Shown: piece by piece, positions 27,001 to 39,000 of the stretch | How positions within the stretch are numbered: position 1 is the first letter of the stretch | Layout of the letters: each line of letters begins with the position of its first letter | From: Spodoptera frugiperda | Taxonomy: Eukaryota > Arthropoda > Insecta > Lepidoptera > Noctuidae | Direction: 5' to 3' | Assembly (NCBI RefSeq): GCF_023101765.2 | Contig: NC_064213.1 | Location: 10,974,001 to 11,038,000 of the forward strand | DNA length: 64,000 nt | Notes under the pieces: generated by a model | Told to the model about the DNA's origin: nothing | The model's database searches: none | The model's input: only the letters and a program-made list of their open reading frames with translations | Translations under genes and position numbers: made by a program

Positions 27001-30000
27001 TGAAATAGTTCTCGCGAGTAAACTGAATCAATTGATTAACTGACTACATTAATATAACTCATGCGCAGATAACACATTAGATCCATTTAGATAGGTCTGA
27101 ATTTAGCGCCATGTTTTGTTTCCCCGGTTTGAAGTAAACTCCGCGCATCAATTAATTATGGAATTTTGGCGTTTGTCCAATGTTGTGTTGTAACATTCCG
27201 CGATGAATGTAAACTTGCTCAGGACATTCAGTGCAGAGGTGATGGAACCGTAGCGAAAGCGATTGTGACTTTGTGGCACGTTTGGTTGAGTGTGATGCGT
27301 GAATCATAGATATGAGATTGCATAAACATTAAGATCTTCTAGCATACGTAAATATTTTGAGAAATGAATGAGATTAGTTTGTCTTTAATCTTGATTTTTT
27401 AAATTATTATTTTGGTGAGAAATCGTATCATAGAAATATGATGTCCAATGAAATTAGAAAGCAACATAACTTTCCAAAATGGCTCTGAAGGGTAGGCAGG
27501 CTTTTGTATGTACAGACACAAAGGTTCCCCTCTGCCTACCCTTCTAAGGTGTAGAAGGCGTGTGGTATTCTGTTATGAAATAACTGGGTCGGTCCCATTA
27601 ACAAAGTTTCTCACAGCTAGCATCTGTTTTAGCTAGCAAGGACCATTTATTGTCTCCAAAAGGGTGGTCTTCAACAAAAACGCACGAAACCAATCCCTAT
27701 CACAATCAAACAAAGCATAATTTCAAATGCACGTTCAAATCACTGGGTTTCTCTCGCCATGACCGATTGTCCGAGTTCATTTTATAATTAAGCTTCGTGT
27801 TCATGGTTTTAGAACTTTATCGTCTAGGATTTAGGGTAGGGTTTAGATTGATCTTAAAGTGTTTCAGTCACGCTACGGTCGATGATCTGAGCGATTTGTT
27901 TAGCCGTGTTTTTGGCCATAGCAGGCGTGAGTCACAATAATACCTATTGTTCTTCACTCGTGGATGCTTCAAGGAACTATGTCGAAGGCTTTCGCACAAT
28001 TTCTGTCCTCATTTTTCCGCAGAACGAGCACTTGGTCTTAATGCAATTATGATTGAGCTGTAAACATGAAAGCTACGTGATTTTGTTGCAATTTTCCTTG
28101 TTGTTTTTGAAATCTCGACAATAGTTAATAAAGAGCAGACTTTTTATAGACTAGTTATCATATTATTAAACTTTCCATTGATCCATTGTATAAATATAAC
28201 TTTGTAGACAAAGATTGCTTGCTAGTTATTCATCTAAACTATTCGTCTAACTAACAAATAGTCATATCAACTTAACTTATTTTGGCCGGATTGCAATAAT
28301 CAATCTGTTACGCCTTTCGTTTCTTGTAATTCAACTGTAATTAAAAATTCTTTACACCACAATCGTTTCGGCTGCTGTTATACTTTGTAAAATGCTTTCA
28401 TCATTAAACACATGTTTTAAACTTTGGGCCAATAAGGTATGTTTGATAAAACCATCTGTATCACACCTCCAAGTAGTTAAATGGATGACTTTCATACGAA
28501 TGTCAATATTGTTTTCATTGTCCTTACAATGTCTCCTGTTTATCTGATAAGTATTGTCTTGGCTGTTTTGTTCTGAAAGTTCAATGACATTTCTCCTTGT
28601 TTTCGGTCCTTTGTACCCGTTTTCCTAATAACTAGGTACACGAAGATACTAGAAAATCTATTTGGAAACTTTCATAGCCCTTGGGACAGACTTGGGACTT
28701 AGGGTAAGGGGTTAGGGACCCTCGAATTCTGTACGCATCGAATACTAAGCGATTGTAGCGATTATAATATAAATAGTCCTTGGTCTTACCGAAATGCGGA
28801 AATAACATTTTGTCCCATTCCTTTGTCAGCTTCCAATAAACAGACCGAGATTATCGTTTGTTATAGAATTCAAGATAGTTAAGATTGTGGTCGTTGAGTT
28901 GACAATAATGTCTCTGAAATGATTTTGGCTTTGTAATTTTATTTGGATTTTAAATCGAATCATACATGTGACTGTAATCAGTCCTTTAATTGATCCGCAG
29001 TCTTCTAATAACTACCTTCATAATAATAACAATAGCTCACACACACAAGCACGTCCACTCGCTATTTATCTATAGTGCCACTGGCACTGGTATTTGGGTC
29101 GTGTCCGAACGTAAATTAGTGCGTGTCATAATTATCAGTTTGTCGACAGGATATTAGTAAACAAAACGTTAGTTCACGTAGCAGTAGGAGTTAAAATAAC
29201 TTGGAAGAGCTTAGGCAACTACTTGATAATGTACTTGTCTTTCTTAGTAAGCGTAGGTGTTACTTAGCAGAATGTAAACATACCATTTGATTGTAGGATT
29301 TAATATCAACATTTTTCATCAACTACGAGGCACTATTACATTGCGATTAAAGATTTTTGTGTAATGAAAAAGTAAAATTTTCTTTTGTAATGGCGCTAGT
29401 GTGCAAAAAGGGAGCGAAACCTATAGCATAAAGCAGTTTTGGTATTTCTTTATGGTATAGTGTATAGGCTCATAAATGATAACTGCCAGTTAGTTCCCGG
29501 TAGGTAAGCAGTTGGTCTGCATACAAATGAGGTGTTATAACTTACGAGTAAAAGTCATTGTTTTAGTATTGCAGGTTTGATGGGGCTACTGGATCCAGCT
29601 AATTCAGATAGCGTTCCTATTAAAACAAAATTAAAAATAAATATGGGATCTAAAAAGTACTAAAACACTATCTTGGATTTACAGTTAGGTTGACAGTAAA
29701 TTCATATCAAATTTAAAAATAAAATAAGCATAAAAACCCGAGCAAAATACCAGTATGATAATAACTAAAACCGTTTATCTTAACCCATTTAACTATATTA
29801 TGTGCGCTTTTTGTTATTTCAACAAAAGTTTATGAACTAACGAGTAACGAGCTCATCTGCCCTCGAAGCGTTATTGTGCTTGTAATGTACCTAAATGAGT
29901 TATCCTAAATTTTTTTTTTTTTTATGAGACTGCCGGTAATCGCGCAGACGTATTACCTGATGGTAAGCAATCGCCGCCGCCCATGGACACTTGAAACACC

Positions 30001-33000
30001 AGAACACAGTGTTTTAGAAACCCTTGGGGAGGACATTTTAGCTAATCGCATATATCGATGTAGTTAGTCCTAATAACACAAATTGCAAAAGAAACCCCAT
30101 GTCAATTATTTTTAGTTTTCGAGAAAAAAAATACTAAAGTTGCTAATTAGGAGTGTGGTTTAAATAGGATTTTTTAATTTTTTCTTTTATCTTTAAAATA
30201 AAGAGCAAAATTTGATATCCGGATTTTATCACATATATTTATGTGTTATTCAAGCTTTACAACACGAATGAATTGTAACTAGGTACAAAGATATTTGCAA
30301 AAAATCCAATTTTAGTTTCTATTTTTTATTTTCTTATTGACACGAAATCTTCATGGTAAATGATAGTTAGCCTTTTGTACTATGTACTTAAATTAAACAA
30401 TAATAATCCGTGGTATTACAAAATTATGTACAATTGAAAAAAAATCTAAGCGCCTTTATTATTACAAATAGCAAAGTCAACAATCAGCACTTTGCTTTTT
30501 AAATGATACAATAATTTTATCTAGAGAAGTCGACATTTTAGAAGATGATGCTTAAAATAAATTCTTAGTTAATCTACCATATAGCAAAAGTCATGTCATG
30601 ATAGCTTGCAATTAAAAATCGTGTGGTGACTATTACTAGGACCTACGTAATTGAAAGAAATACACATTAAAACATGTATATATTAAACATATCTATATGG
30701 TAGATTAAATAAGAATTTATTTTAAGCATCATCTTCTAAAATGTCGACTTCTGTAGATAAAATTATTGTATCATTTAAAAAGCAAAGTGCTGATTGTTGA
30801 CTTAACCTATTTGTAATAATAAAGGCGCTTAGATTTTTTTCAATTGTACATAATTTTGTAATACCACGGATTATGTGGCTGATTTAATTTAAGTACATAG
30901 TACAAAAGGCTAACTATCATTTACCATGAAGATTTCGTGCGGAAACTATGTCAATAAGAAAATAAAAAATAGAAACTAAAATTGGATTTTTTGCAAATAT
31001 CTTTGTACCTAGTTACAATTCATTCGTGTTGTAAAGCTTGAATAACACATAAATATATGTGATAAAATCCAGATATCAAATTTTGCTCTTTATTTTAAAG
31101 ATAAAAGAAAAATTTTAAAAAATTATTTAAACCACACTCCGAATTAGTCTTTAGTATTTTTTTCTCGAAAACTAAAAATAATTTGGGGTTTCTTTTGCAA
31201 TTTGTGTTATTAGGACTAACTACATCGATATACGCTATTAGCTAAAAATGTCCTCCCCCAAGGGTTTCTAAAACACTGTAGGCTTTACAAGTGCGTTACC
31301 GGCTTTTTGGGAGTCAGGAATTTAAGGCTTGTTGTTCGGGAATGGGGATGGGGAAGATTAGGAAGGGGGTAATTGGGCCTCCGGTAACCTCACTCACACA
31401 AGGAAACACAACGCAAGCGTTGATTCACGTCGGTTTTCTGTAAGGCCGTTGGTATTACTCCGGTCGAGCCGGCCCATTCGTGCCGAAGCATGGCTCTCCC
31501 ACACTTAGACCTTAGACTTAGTAAATCGGCCATGCTCACGAATACTGAGACAAATACTACACATAATATACCTACAATAATATACAGTTTTTATTGTATA
31601 TTGTTATGTCTTGTAGTATGTACTCGGTGTTTGTTTAATAGCTATGTGATTATTCACTGTATTACCTATGTCTTATACTATAATTAGTAATTGTTCAATG
31701 GTTCTGTCTTCTAGTGAGTCTGTAAGTCTAAATCAAACTAAAATTCACATCATCATATCATCCACAAGATGCCCACAGCCGAACATAGGCTTACACCGGC
31801 TCACTGCGACCCTGTCATATCAGGTCGTCTGTCCACCTTTGCTATTTAATTCACATGTTTATTTGTTTTTATTACTATACCTAGTTTGTTTATTTATAAT
31901 TATAATGCTCTTGTTTTATAAGTCCCTGCCTACTGTTTAAACAATAATCTATTAGAGACAAACAAAAAATATTCAAATTCCACCGATAGTTTCGGCATTT
32001 GCGTTCAAACAAACAAACAAACTGTTTATTTGTACACGAGATAATACAGTTCATTCAATGAGGACTTTAATTTATAAGAGTTCGATATTAATAACAAAGG
32101 CTATAGATACATAGTTTATGTATGTATTTATCGTTTAGGGGGCGTACTGCTAGTGAACGGAGCAATTAAGGAAGAAGTTACTTCTTAAAAAAACTTCTTT
32201 GAAAACGTAAAAGGTAAATATTGAAAGTGCCCTGAAAACATCATCTCACGTTTAATAAGATGAAACAACGCACTTTCTCCATTGAACGCCATTATCTCAA
32301 TTCAAAGAGAGTTTTCAATCAGATTATAGTACCTATATGTTTACATAATATTACGATTATAATTTCCTGATATTCTGAGAAAAATGAGGTTGAGATCACT
32401 TTACAATAATAAGAGGAAACTTGTTAAGAAGTGCAGTCATTGCGACCTAAATTTTAGAACAAATTAAGACTTTAGAATAGTCTTTTTTTAATCGGACAAG
32501 CCCGCCACAACCACCATACTGCTGCAACTCCTCTAAGCCAGGATCTACAGTAGTTAGATACAACCATGAAAACACTAGAACACTGAAGTCCGCCCTCGTC
32601 TCATGGACATGAATGACTGTCTTGGATGCTGCAAGCGAAATAAATCAGAAGATATTATCAAGAAATAGTATAGTCTATAAAATATCTATCTTCAACTTTT
32701 TAATTTATTTAATATGTAGGGATCACGTAAGAGCATCTCGATCGTATCTACATATCGTACGGGCACGTGCAAGTGGCAACTTGGTTTAGAACTATCTTGC
32801 AGTGCAAGTTACACGTAACTCCGGCTCCTATTTAATTGGTTAGTTGCGGTATGAATCATCCCTAATTATGTACTAAGTTAGTTATGATTATTGGATCTGC
32901 ACAGCTCTCCCGACTCGTGCAACGCATTACTCATGTTTTGCTTATTGTAAATACAAATTATTAGTACCTACATTCGATTTTCTTGTTTATGTATTTTGTC

Positions 33001-36000
33001 TGCTAAAGTCGACACAGTCACGTTATAAGCATGTGGTCAGTGTGTTGATTTAAGTACAGCATTTAATTTATACTTAACCATAGCGAAATCCGTAAATTTT
33101 GTGGACATCATATGAAGACTGAAAAGCTCTTTTCCTCTCATCATATTTTATCCACACCCATTTAAAGAAATAAGTTTGTTTAAAAACACCCTGCAATGAC
33201 CATTACCTGCACATCAAATGTTTTGTTAATTCTTTTTAAATTCCTTTAATTCTTTGCACATAGGTAGTTATGAGGAACAACGCGAAATTTTTGTTTTGAA
33301 GGACGTTAACTTTAGACTATGAATAAAAATAAGTTGTTTTTTTTTTTTAAATCGGCCCTAAAAGATAAAAGATCAAATAAATTGTTTCAAAAACGTCACA
33401 TTGTTGACGCGGAAGTGACAGTGACAGACAACGCAGTAATTTATTTGGCAGAGGTGTCATCGCCTTTTTTTTAAACGCCTTGAACGAGGCTTGTGTTCAA
33501 TGCTAATGCACGATGTGAGTTTATACGTATCTTCAAATGTTTGAACGATCCACGATGTTTGCATTAAACCGTGAAATAATTTACTAATCATCCATCAGAC
33601 TAGTCATAATAACTAGTGAATCAAAACTTCAGAATCAATTTGAACCTGATCCAGTAAATTGGATCAAAAACAGATTAGTAACTGGGAGTACCCCTAACCT
33701 AATGACAAACATTAATTAATATAGAAAGATAAATTGATGAAGGATAACAGAAGTGATTCAAATTATTTTCGAGAGTTTTGGAAACCAATTAAAATTTTGT
33801 TAGTACTTTTTGACATTAAGAAAATTGGTTAAATGGAGGGGATTAAGGTCGGCTTCGCTCATTGAATATTGATGATTTTAAGAGTTAGTATACTTTGGAA
33901 GAAGTTAGGTGACGATGGGAATAGTGGTAGAAAAAGTAAACATAGTCGTTTGAAGTCCACATTGTTGTTTTAAATATAAATAAAAGTCCTTGTTGACACA
34001 GTAGATAGATAGTTTAGGCGCAGGGTACATACGCCGGCTGATAACAAGGACGGTATGCGGAAGAGGTGGCCGATGACCTTATTCCAGAAATGTGAGTTTG
34101 TTGTGACGCCATTTTTTATTGCACATGCTATTCCACTGTCAATGATAAACTCTGCTGTATTATTAGGATTACAGTGTTTAATTGTCAATGCCATGTCCCT
34201 ATAATTTAGCTTTGTATATGTAGATATTAAAACACATTGTGGTTTAAAATGTGTATTAAAATTATATTTGTTGCCGTTATTCGAACTTAATTGTTAAGGT
34301 TAAATGACTTGGTTTATTACAAAGTTATGGTATTTAGTATAGGTTTTTTTTTCATTATCCAATGACTTCTCTCGCTTTGGGCGAGCCGAGAGGGTGTGTC
34401 AGACACTCAAAACCACACTGACTAGAAACCACCCCGAAACGACTGGACTGACTAAACACCACCCCGTTCCTACTCCTGCTTTTCGTGCCGGAACCCCGGT
34501 TACCCACAAGGTAGTCCGCACTCCGCAGCTCCGGTTCGGGTTTGGTATAGGTACGATGGAGATTCAGTTATTTTGTTCTTAAATACTTCGAATGTTCTAA
34601 ATAACGCTCAGAACACTTATTATCAAAAATGTAATTTACGCGTAGATGCCAAAAATAGCTCAGTTTTTGCGACAGTCAAAGATATGTAAAAACGTGTACA
34701 ATTTCAAATAACAAATGGCACTATCTGCCCGGTATCGACACGCGACTCGCTGAATGTATGTACATACATAACTACATATATTGTAAACAATTTAGTTTCC
34801 ACGTGCTTTATAACCATTTCGACACGTTTTTTTTATGTTTATTTCCTTTATAATTACATTCGCGTTTGTGTTTGGTGTAATGTGATTGTTTCGTAATTTA
34901 ATTGGTTAATTAGATTTTTTCAGTATTTAAAGACGATTATTTGTTTTATTAGAGTTTTTACTACGAACTAAGATTTTGTTTTTTTTAATGTAAAGTATGC
35001 AAGAAGCACTAGTCATCATCAGCCTGCCAACCTCATCTCACCTTCATCACAGCTTCTTAGTAACAAAGATTGTACATTCTAATTTCATATTAATGCTTAT
35101 CAGCAGCAAATCCAATACAATAATAAAATATCGCATTCCAATTAATATGCAATTATCCACAAAGAATTATTTGCCGGATATCGGATTCAACAGGAAATTG
35201 ATTTCGAATTGTTACTAAGTAGATATAAAATGATCCTTATGTCGTGAGCCATTAGAGATAAAATTAATCGAACAGCTCTTAAGCATTATGCAGATCAGTG
35301 ATTATCTGAATTGGAGGTAATAAATATGCATGCTATGAGAGTTTTGTGGGTAGTTCCATCTGCATAACAATATCACTACAGTTAAGTAAAATTCATGCAA
35401 ATTCCGAGCGCTCCCTCTAGCTTCATATATTTTCTAAAATATACGCAGAAATGTGAAAGGAGAGGATAAATAATATTTGCTGTATAGCGCATCCGTAATT
35501 TGTATAGTCACGAATTTTAATGACAATAATTTAATGAGAAAGTCATCAAAGCCAATTGCTTTGAAAACATCAATGAAAGATTGTTGGCGTAAGATCTGAC
35601 GAATGAAATAAAACGGCATCATAAATCCAGGCACTGTAATACACATTTCGACTGATATTGTACATAACGAATATGATAAATAACCTCTTACGCCAGACCA
35701 CACGAGTAGACATTATCTCAAACCTGCCCGTCAAACAACTTTGCTAATATAATCCAGCGACTGCAATATAAATAAACAGTGCCGAGTGCCGGCGCTTGCG
35801 CAGCTTCGCAACATCGCCACGATCTTATTGGTCTTCCGCGAGAACAGCTAAATATACCAACGTCACCTTGATATTGAGATTATTCAGCATTGTCCCAACT
35901 GGTTTCAACCAAAGAGGTTATTCGGGTTGCAACCTTGAAAGTTTGTCTTTTAATCCACCTTCGTCTATTCCTGGTTTTTATGTTTTATCATAAATATCTT

Positions 36001-39000
36001 TGATTTCGTGTTTAAATTATTCTAATTCTACTTTAAATCCCATTCAAATAAAAGTAACTATAGCATATTTTTATCACCGCTTTTTTGTTGCTAAAAGTGC
36101 TAACATTGTCGACGAAAAAAGTCAGTTTAAAAACTTAAATGATGTCTGCTTTTTTAAAATCCTTTGTTTGTGACCTTCATCTCCGAAGCCTAATTTACTT
36201 CCGTCACGATGCGACGCTTTGAATTAATATTATTTTAAGATTCATACTGCAGTTCATGTTGACTTTAGCACTGCTTATGGGCATGCAAATATTTAAAATA
36301 TCTCAGTAACAAATCTGTTATCTTGGCACGTATCAGATGTGACATGTGGTTGTGGTTCCTACAGTAAAAATTCGTAGAACAAAGCATTGTCTTTTTCCTT
36401 ACTTAGTAATACATTTACGATACTCGTCCACTTCCTTATTACAGCAGTTACAGCTACTATCTTTTCATTGCTACCATTGTATGTTTTACTTTTAACACAC
36501 CTTTCTAGTTTTATGTTTTCGAAATGGCGGCGTCTATTAGTCCCATATTGCGAAGCGTCTCAGCAAACTGGCTCAGACCGGTTTCGCAATCCGCAGTCTG
36601 GTTTGTACCGGTATCCTGGCTATGTGAAGCTTTTATGGTCAGCGATGTAAAGATTCTAAAGGAAATACTATGACTTTAAAGGTTGATATGTGGTGTAGCG
36701 GTACTCTGTCGAAAAATATAACATTTATTACGAAATTGCATCTTAAGTCTAGTAACAAAGAGATTAAAATAAAGGAATAAATAAAAACTTGTACTCCATT
36801 AGCGATAGTTGTGGATAGCGTTAATTGTTTCACTTCCCTCTTTGTTCGTTTTAAACTTCCATTTCCGAGGAATGTAGATGAGGATGTTTTGCAAACTATT
36901 ACTAGACTCTCCTGCTTGCGGATACTACATTCTTGGCGCTGTTTCGCTTCAACATTCTCAGGATAATTTCCATTTATGAGCAAGCGGTGGCGTACTTCCT
37001 TTTTTATTCTACCGTAGTCCTTCAAGGTAAAGTACTTGGATTGTGTATCATTTTACTTTAAAAGGTTTTTGTCAGTAACACATAGATTGTTCATGTATTA
37101 TGGTTCATTGGTTCATACGAAGTTATTGGCTGTCGTCAAAGTAAAAATGTTGCAGCAATTTATCGAGGTCATCGGATAAATAACGCCCGCCATTTTAATT
37201 GCAAAACTCTCATTTGTAGGATTAAAAGATAATTAACCGTTTCCTCTGAATGACCCAATTGAGGCAATTAAAGTCGTTGTTGCTTTAAGCCAAATATTTC
37301 ATGGAAAGTTTCTTAATCGGGACGGATTTTCTAATTTTCTTTAGAATTTTGCTAATGCGTCCTTATCTCGGTTCTTAGTGGAAGCCGCGGATGGAAGTTC
37401 ATCACTTAGAGTTGTCTTAATTATAATTATCCGCTTCAACCTCGGCAATGTTTGCGAAAGAACCCTCTAATTAACTTAAGACTCCAGAAAATGTGCGTCT
37501 AATATGATGAAGCTTTAGTAGATTAGGATAGGTAGATAATACATGGACCGTATTAATCAATAAGCGGTTGACTTAAGCATGGGCACGTACTCAGGCCACT
37601 TAATCTCCAGGGACTCCTGACCTTTCCGAAATTCTATAAATAGTCTACTTAGGCTTGATGAACGTTGATATAGTGGTTCGTGATTATATATTTTCTAAAG
37701 TTGACAGCAAAATTTACTTTGTCTTTTTTGGAATAACGATATTTTGGGGATCATTTCCTTATTAAGTTCCTTGTTGTTGTAGCACTTGTAGCGTAGGCGT
37801 TTCAAATTATTTTCTTTTTACCCGACTGCGCCAGAAGGAGGGTTATGTTTTTCGAGTGTATGTATGTATGTATGTATGTATGTATGTATGTATGTATGTA
37901 TGTATGTATGTATGTATGTATGTATAATTGTTTGGCACGCTCTGCAGCCTAAACGGCTTGATGGATTTTGACTTGAGAGGTGTCGTTAGATTCGTATTTA
38001 CTGTGAGAGTGACACTGGATATATCAAAATAATAAAAAAACAAAATGGCGGATTTTTGGCGCCAAATTCGAATCTTTCTCACTCTCTAGCCTAAACGACT
38101 TGATGGATTTTGACTTGAGAGGTGTCGTTGGATTCGTATTTACTGTGGGAGTGACACTGGATATATCAAAATTAAAAAAACAAAATGGCGTATTTTTGGC
38201 GCCAAAATCGAATTTTTCTCACTCTCTAGCCTGAACGACTCGATGGATTTCCGCTCGATAGGGGTCGTTTGATTCGTATTTACTGTGAGAGTGACCCTAG
38301 ATATACCAAAATAAAAAAAATAAAAAAACTAAAAAAAAATAAATAAAAAAAGTAATTTAAAAAACTAAAAAACCCGACTGCGTTTCTTTATAATATTAAA
38401 ATGAAAAAACCCTAAAACAAGAAAGTCATCGTAAAATTTAAGCAGTCGGGACCCATTCTAAATATAAAGACTTTGTGAGGGCACATACGGCTGGCTTTCT
38501 AGAATGGGTCCCGACTGCTTAAATTTTACGATGACTTTCTTGTTTTAGGGTTTTTTCATTTTAATATTATAAAGAAACGCAGTCGGGTTTTTTAGTTTTT
38601 TAAATTACTTTTTACACTCATCTCTCTCGTCGCCTCGTGTATTGTACAAAGTATCACGATCTTCACTTACTACATTTAGCGCTTCATTTGTTATTCTTTC
38701 CTTCGTGATTAGGAGCACGTACTGAATTTTTGATAAGCTTGATCTTACCACTTTGCTCTTCTGAAAATAACGTTTCTTTAGAAAGTTTTAGGTAGCTACA
38801 TTATGAATTGATAGAAGATATATTGCGAGAACAAGGAATGTTTGGTTAATACGATTAAAAACTTTAAAAATCCTTTGAGATTATTTACTCAACGCACCAT
38901 GCCTAATATTCCACAAGTTAAATTATAACATTCATTTATCATCTGTACTATTATTTTGACACGATTTCATTTGTTATCACATTCGAAGTTACGATAATTT

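Larger units (their letters stand above)
37819..38613. repeat. Composite repeat bounded by CCCGACTGCG motifs
   Basis: It starts with CCCGACTGCGCCAGAAGGAG, followed by a tetranucleotide tract, three tandem units and a perfect inverted repeat. CCCGACTGCG at the left edge recurs inverted as CGCAGTCGGG at 38579-38588, and again in direct orientation at 38373. No protein is encoded. A related short piece lies at 1281-1319. Class unknown; a non-autonomous DNA element or a satellite-prone foldback are both possible. Confidence 0.6.

Noticed and set aside
36639..37025. 128-codon minus-strand frame in retm intron 1
   Set aside because: No domain or motif recognised, no splice context, and a basic low-information composition. 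It could be an old element fragment but nothing supports a gene call.
37857..38589. CRISPR-like array
   Set aside because: The units are adjacent 140-base tandem copies without unique spacers, in a eukaryotic intron.
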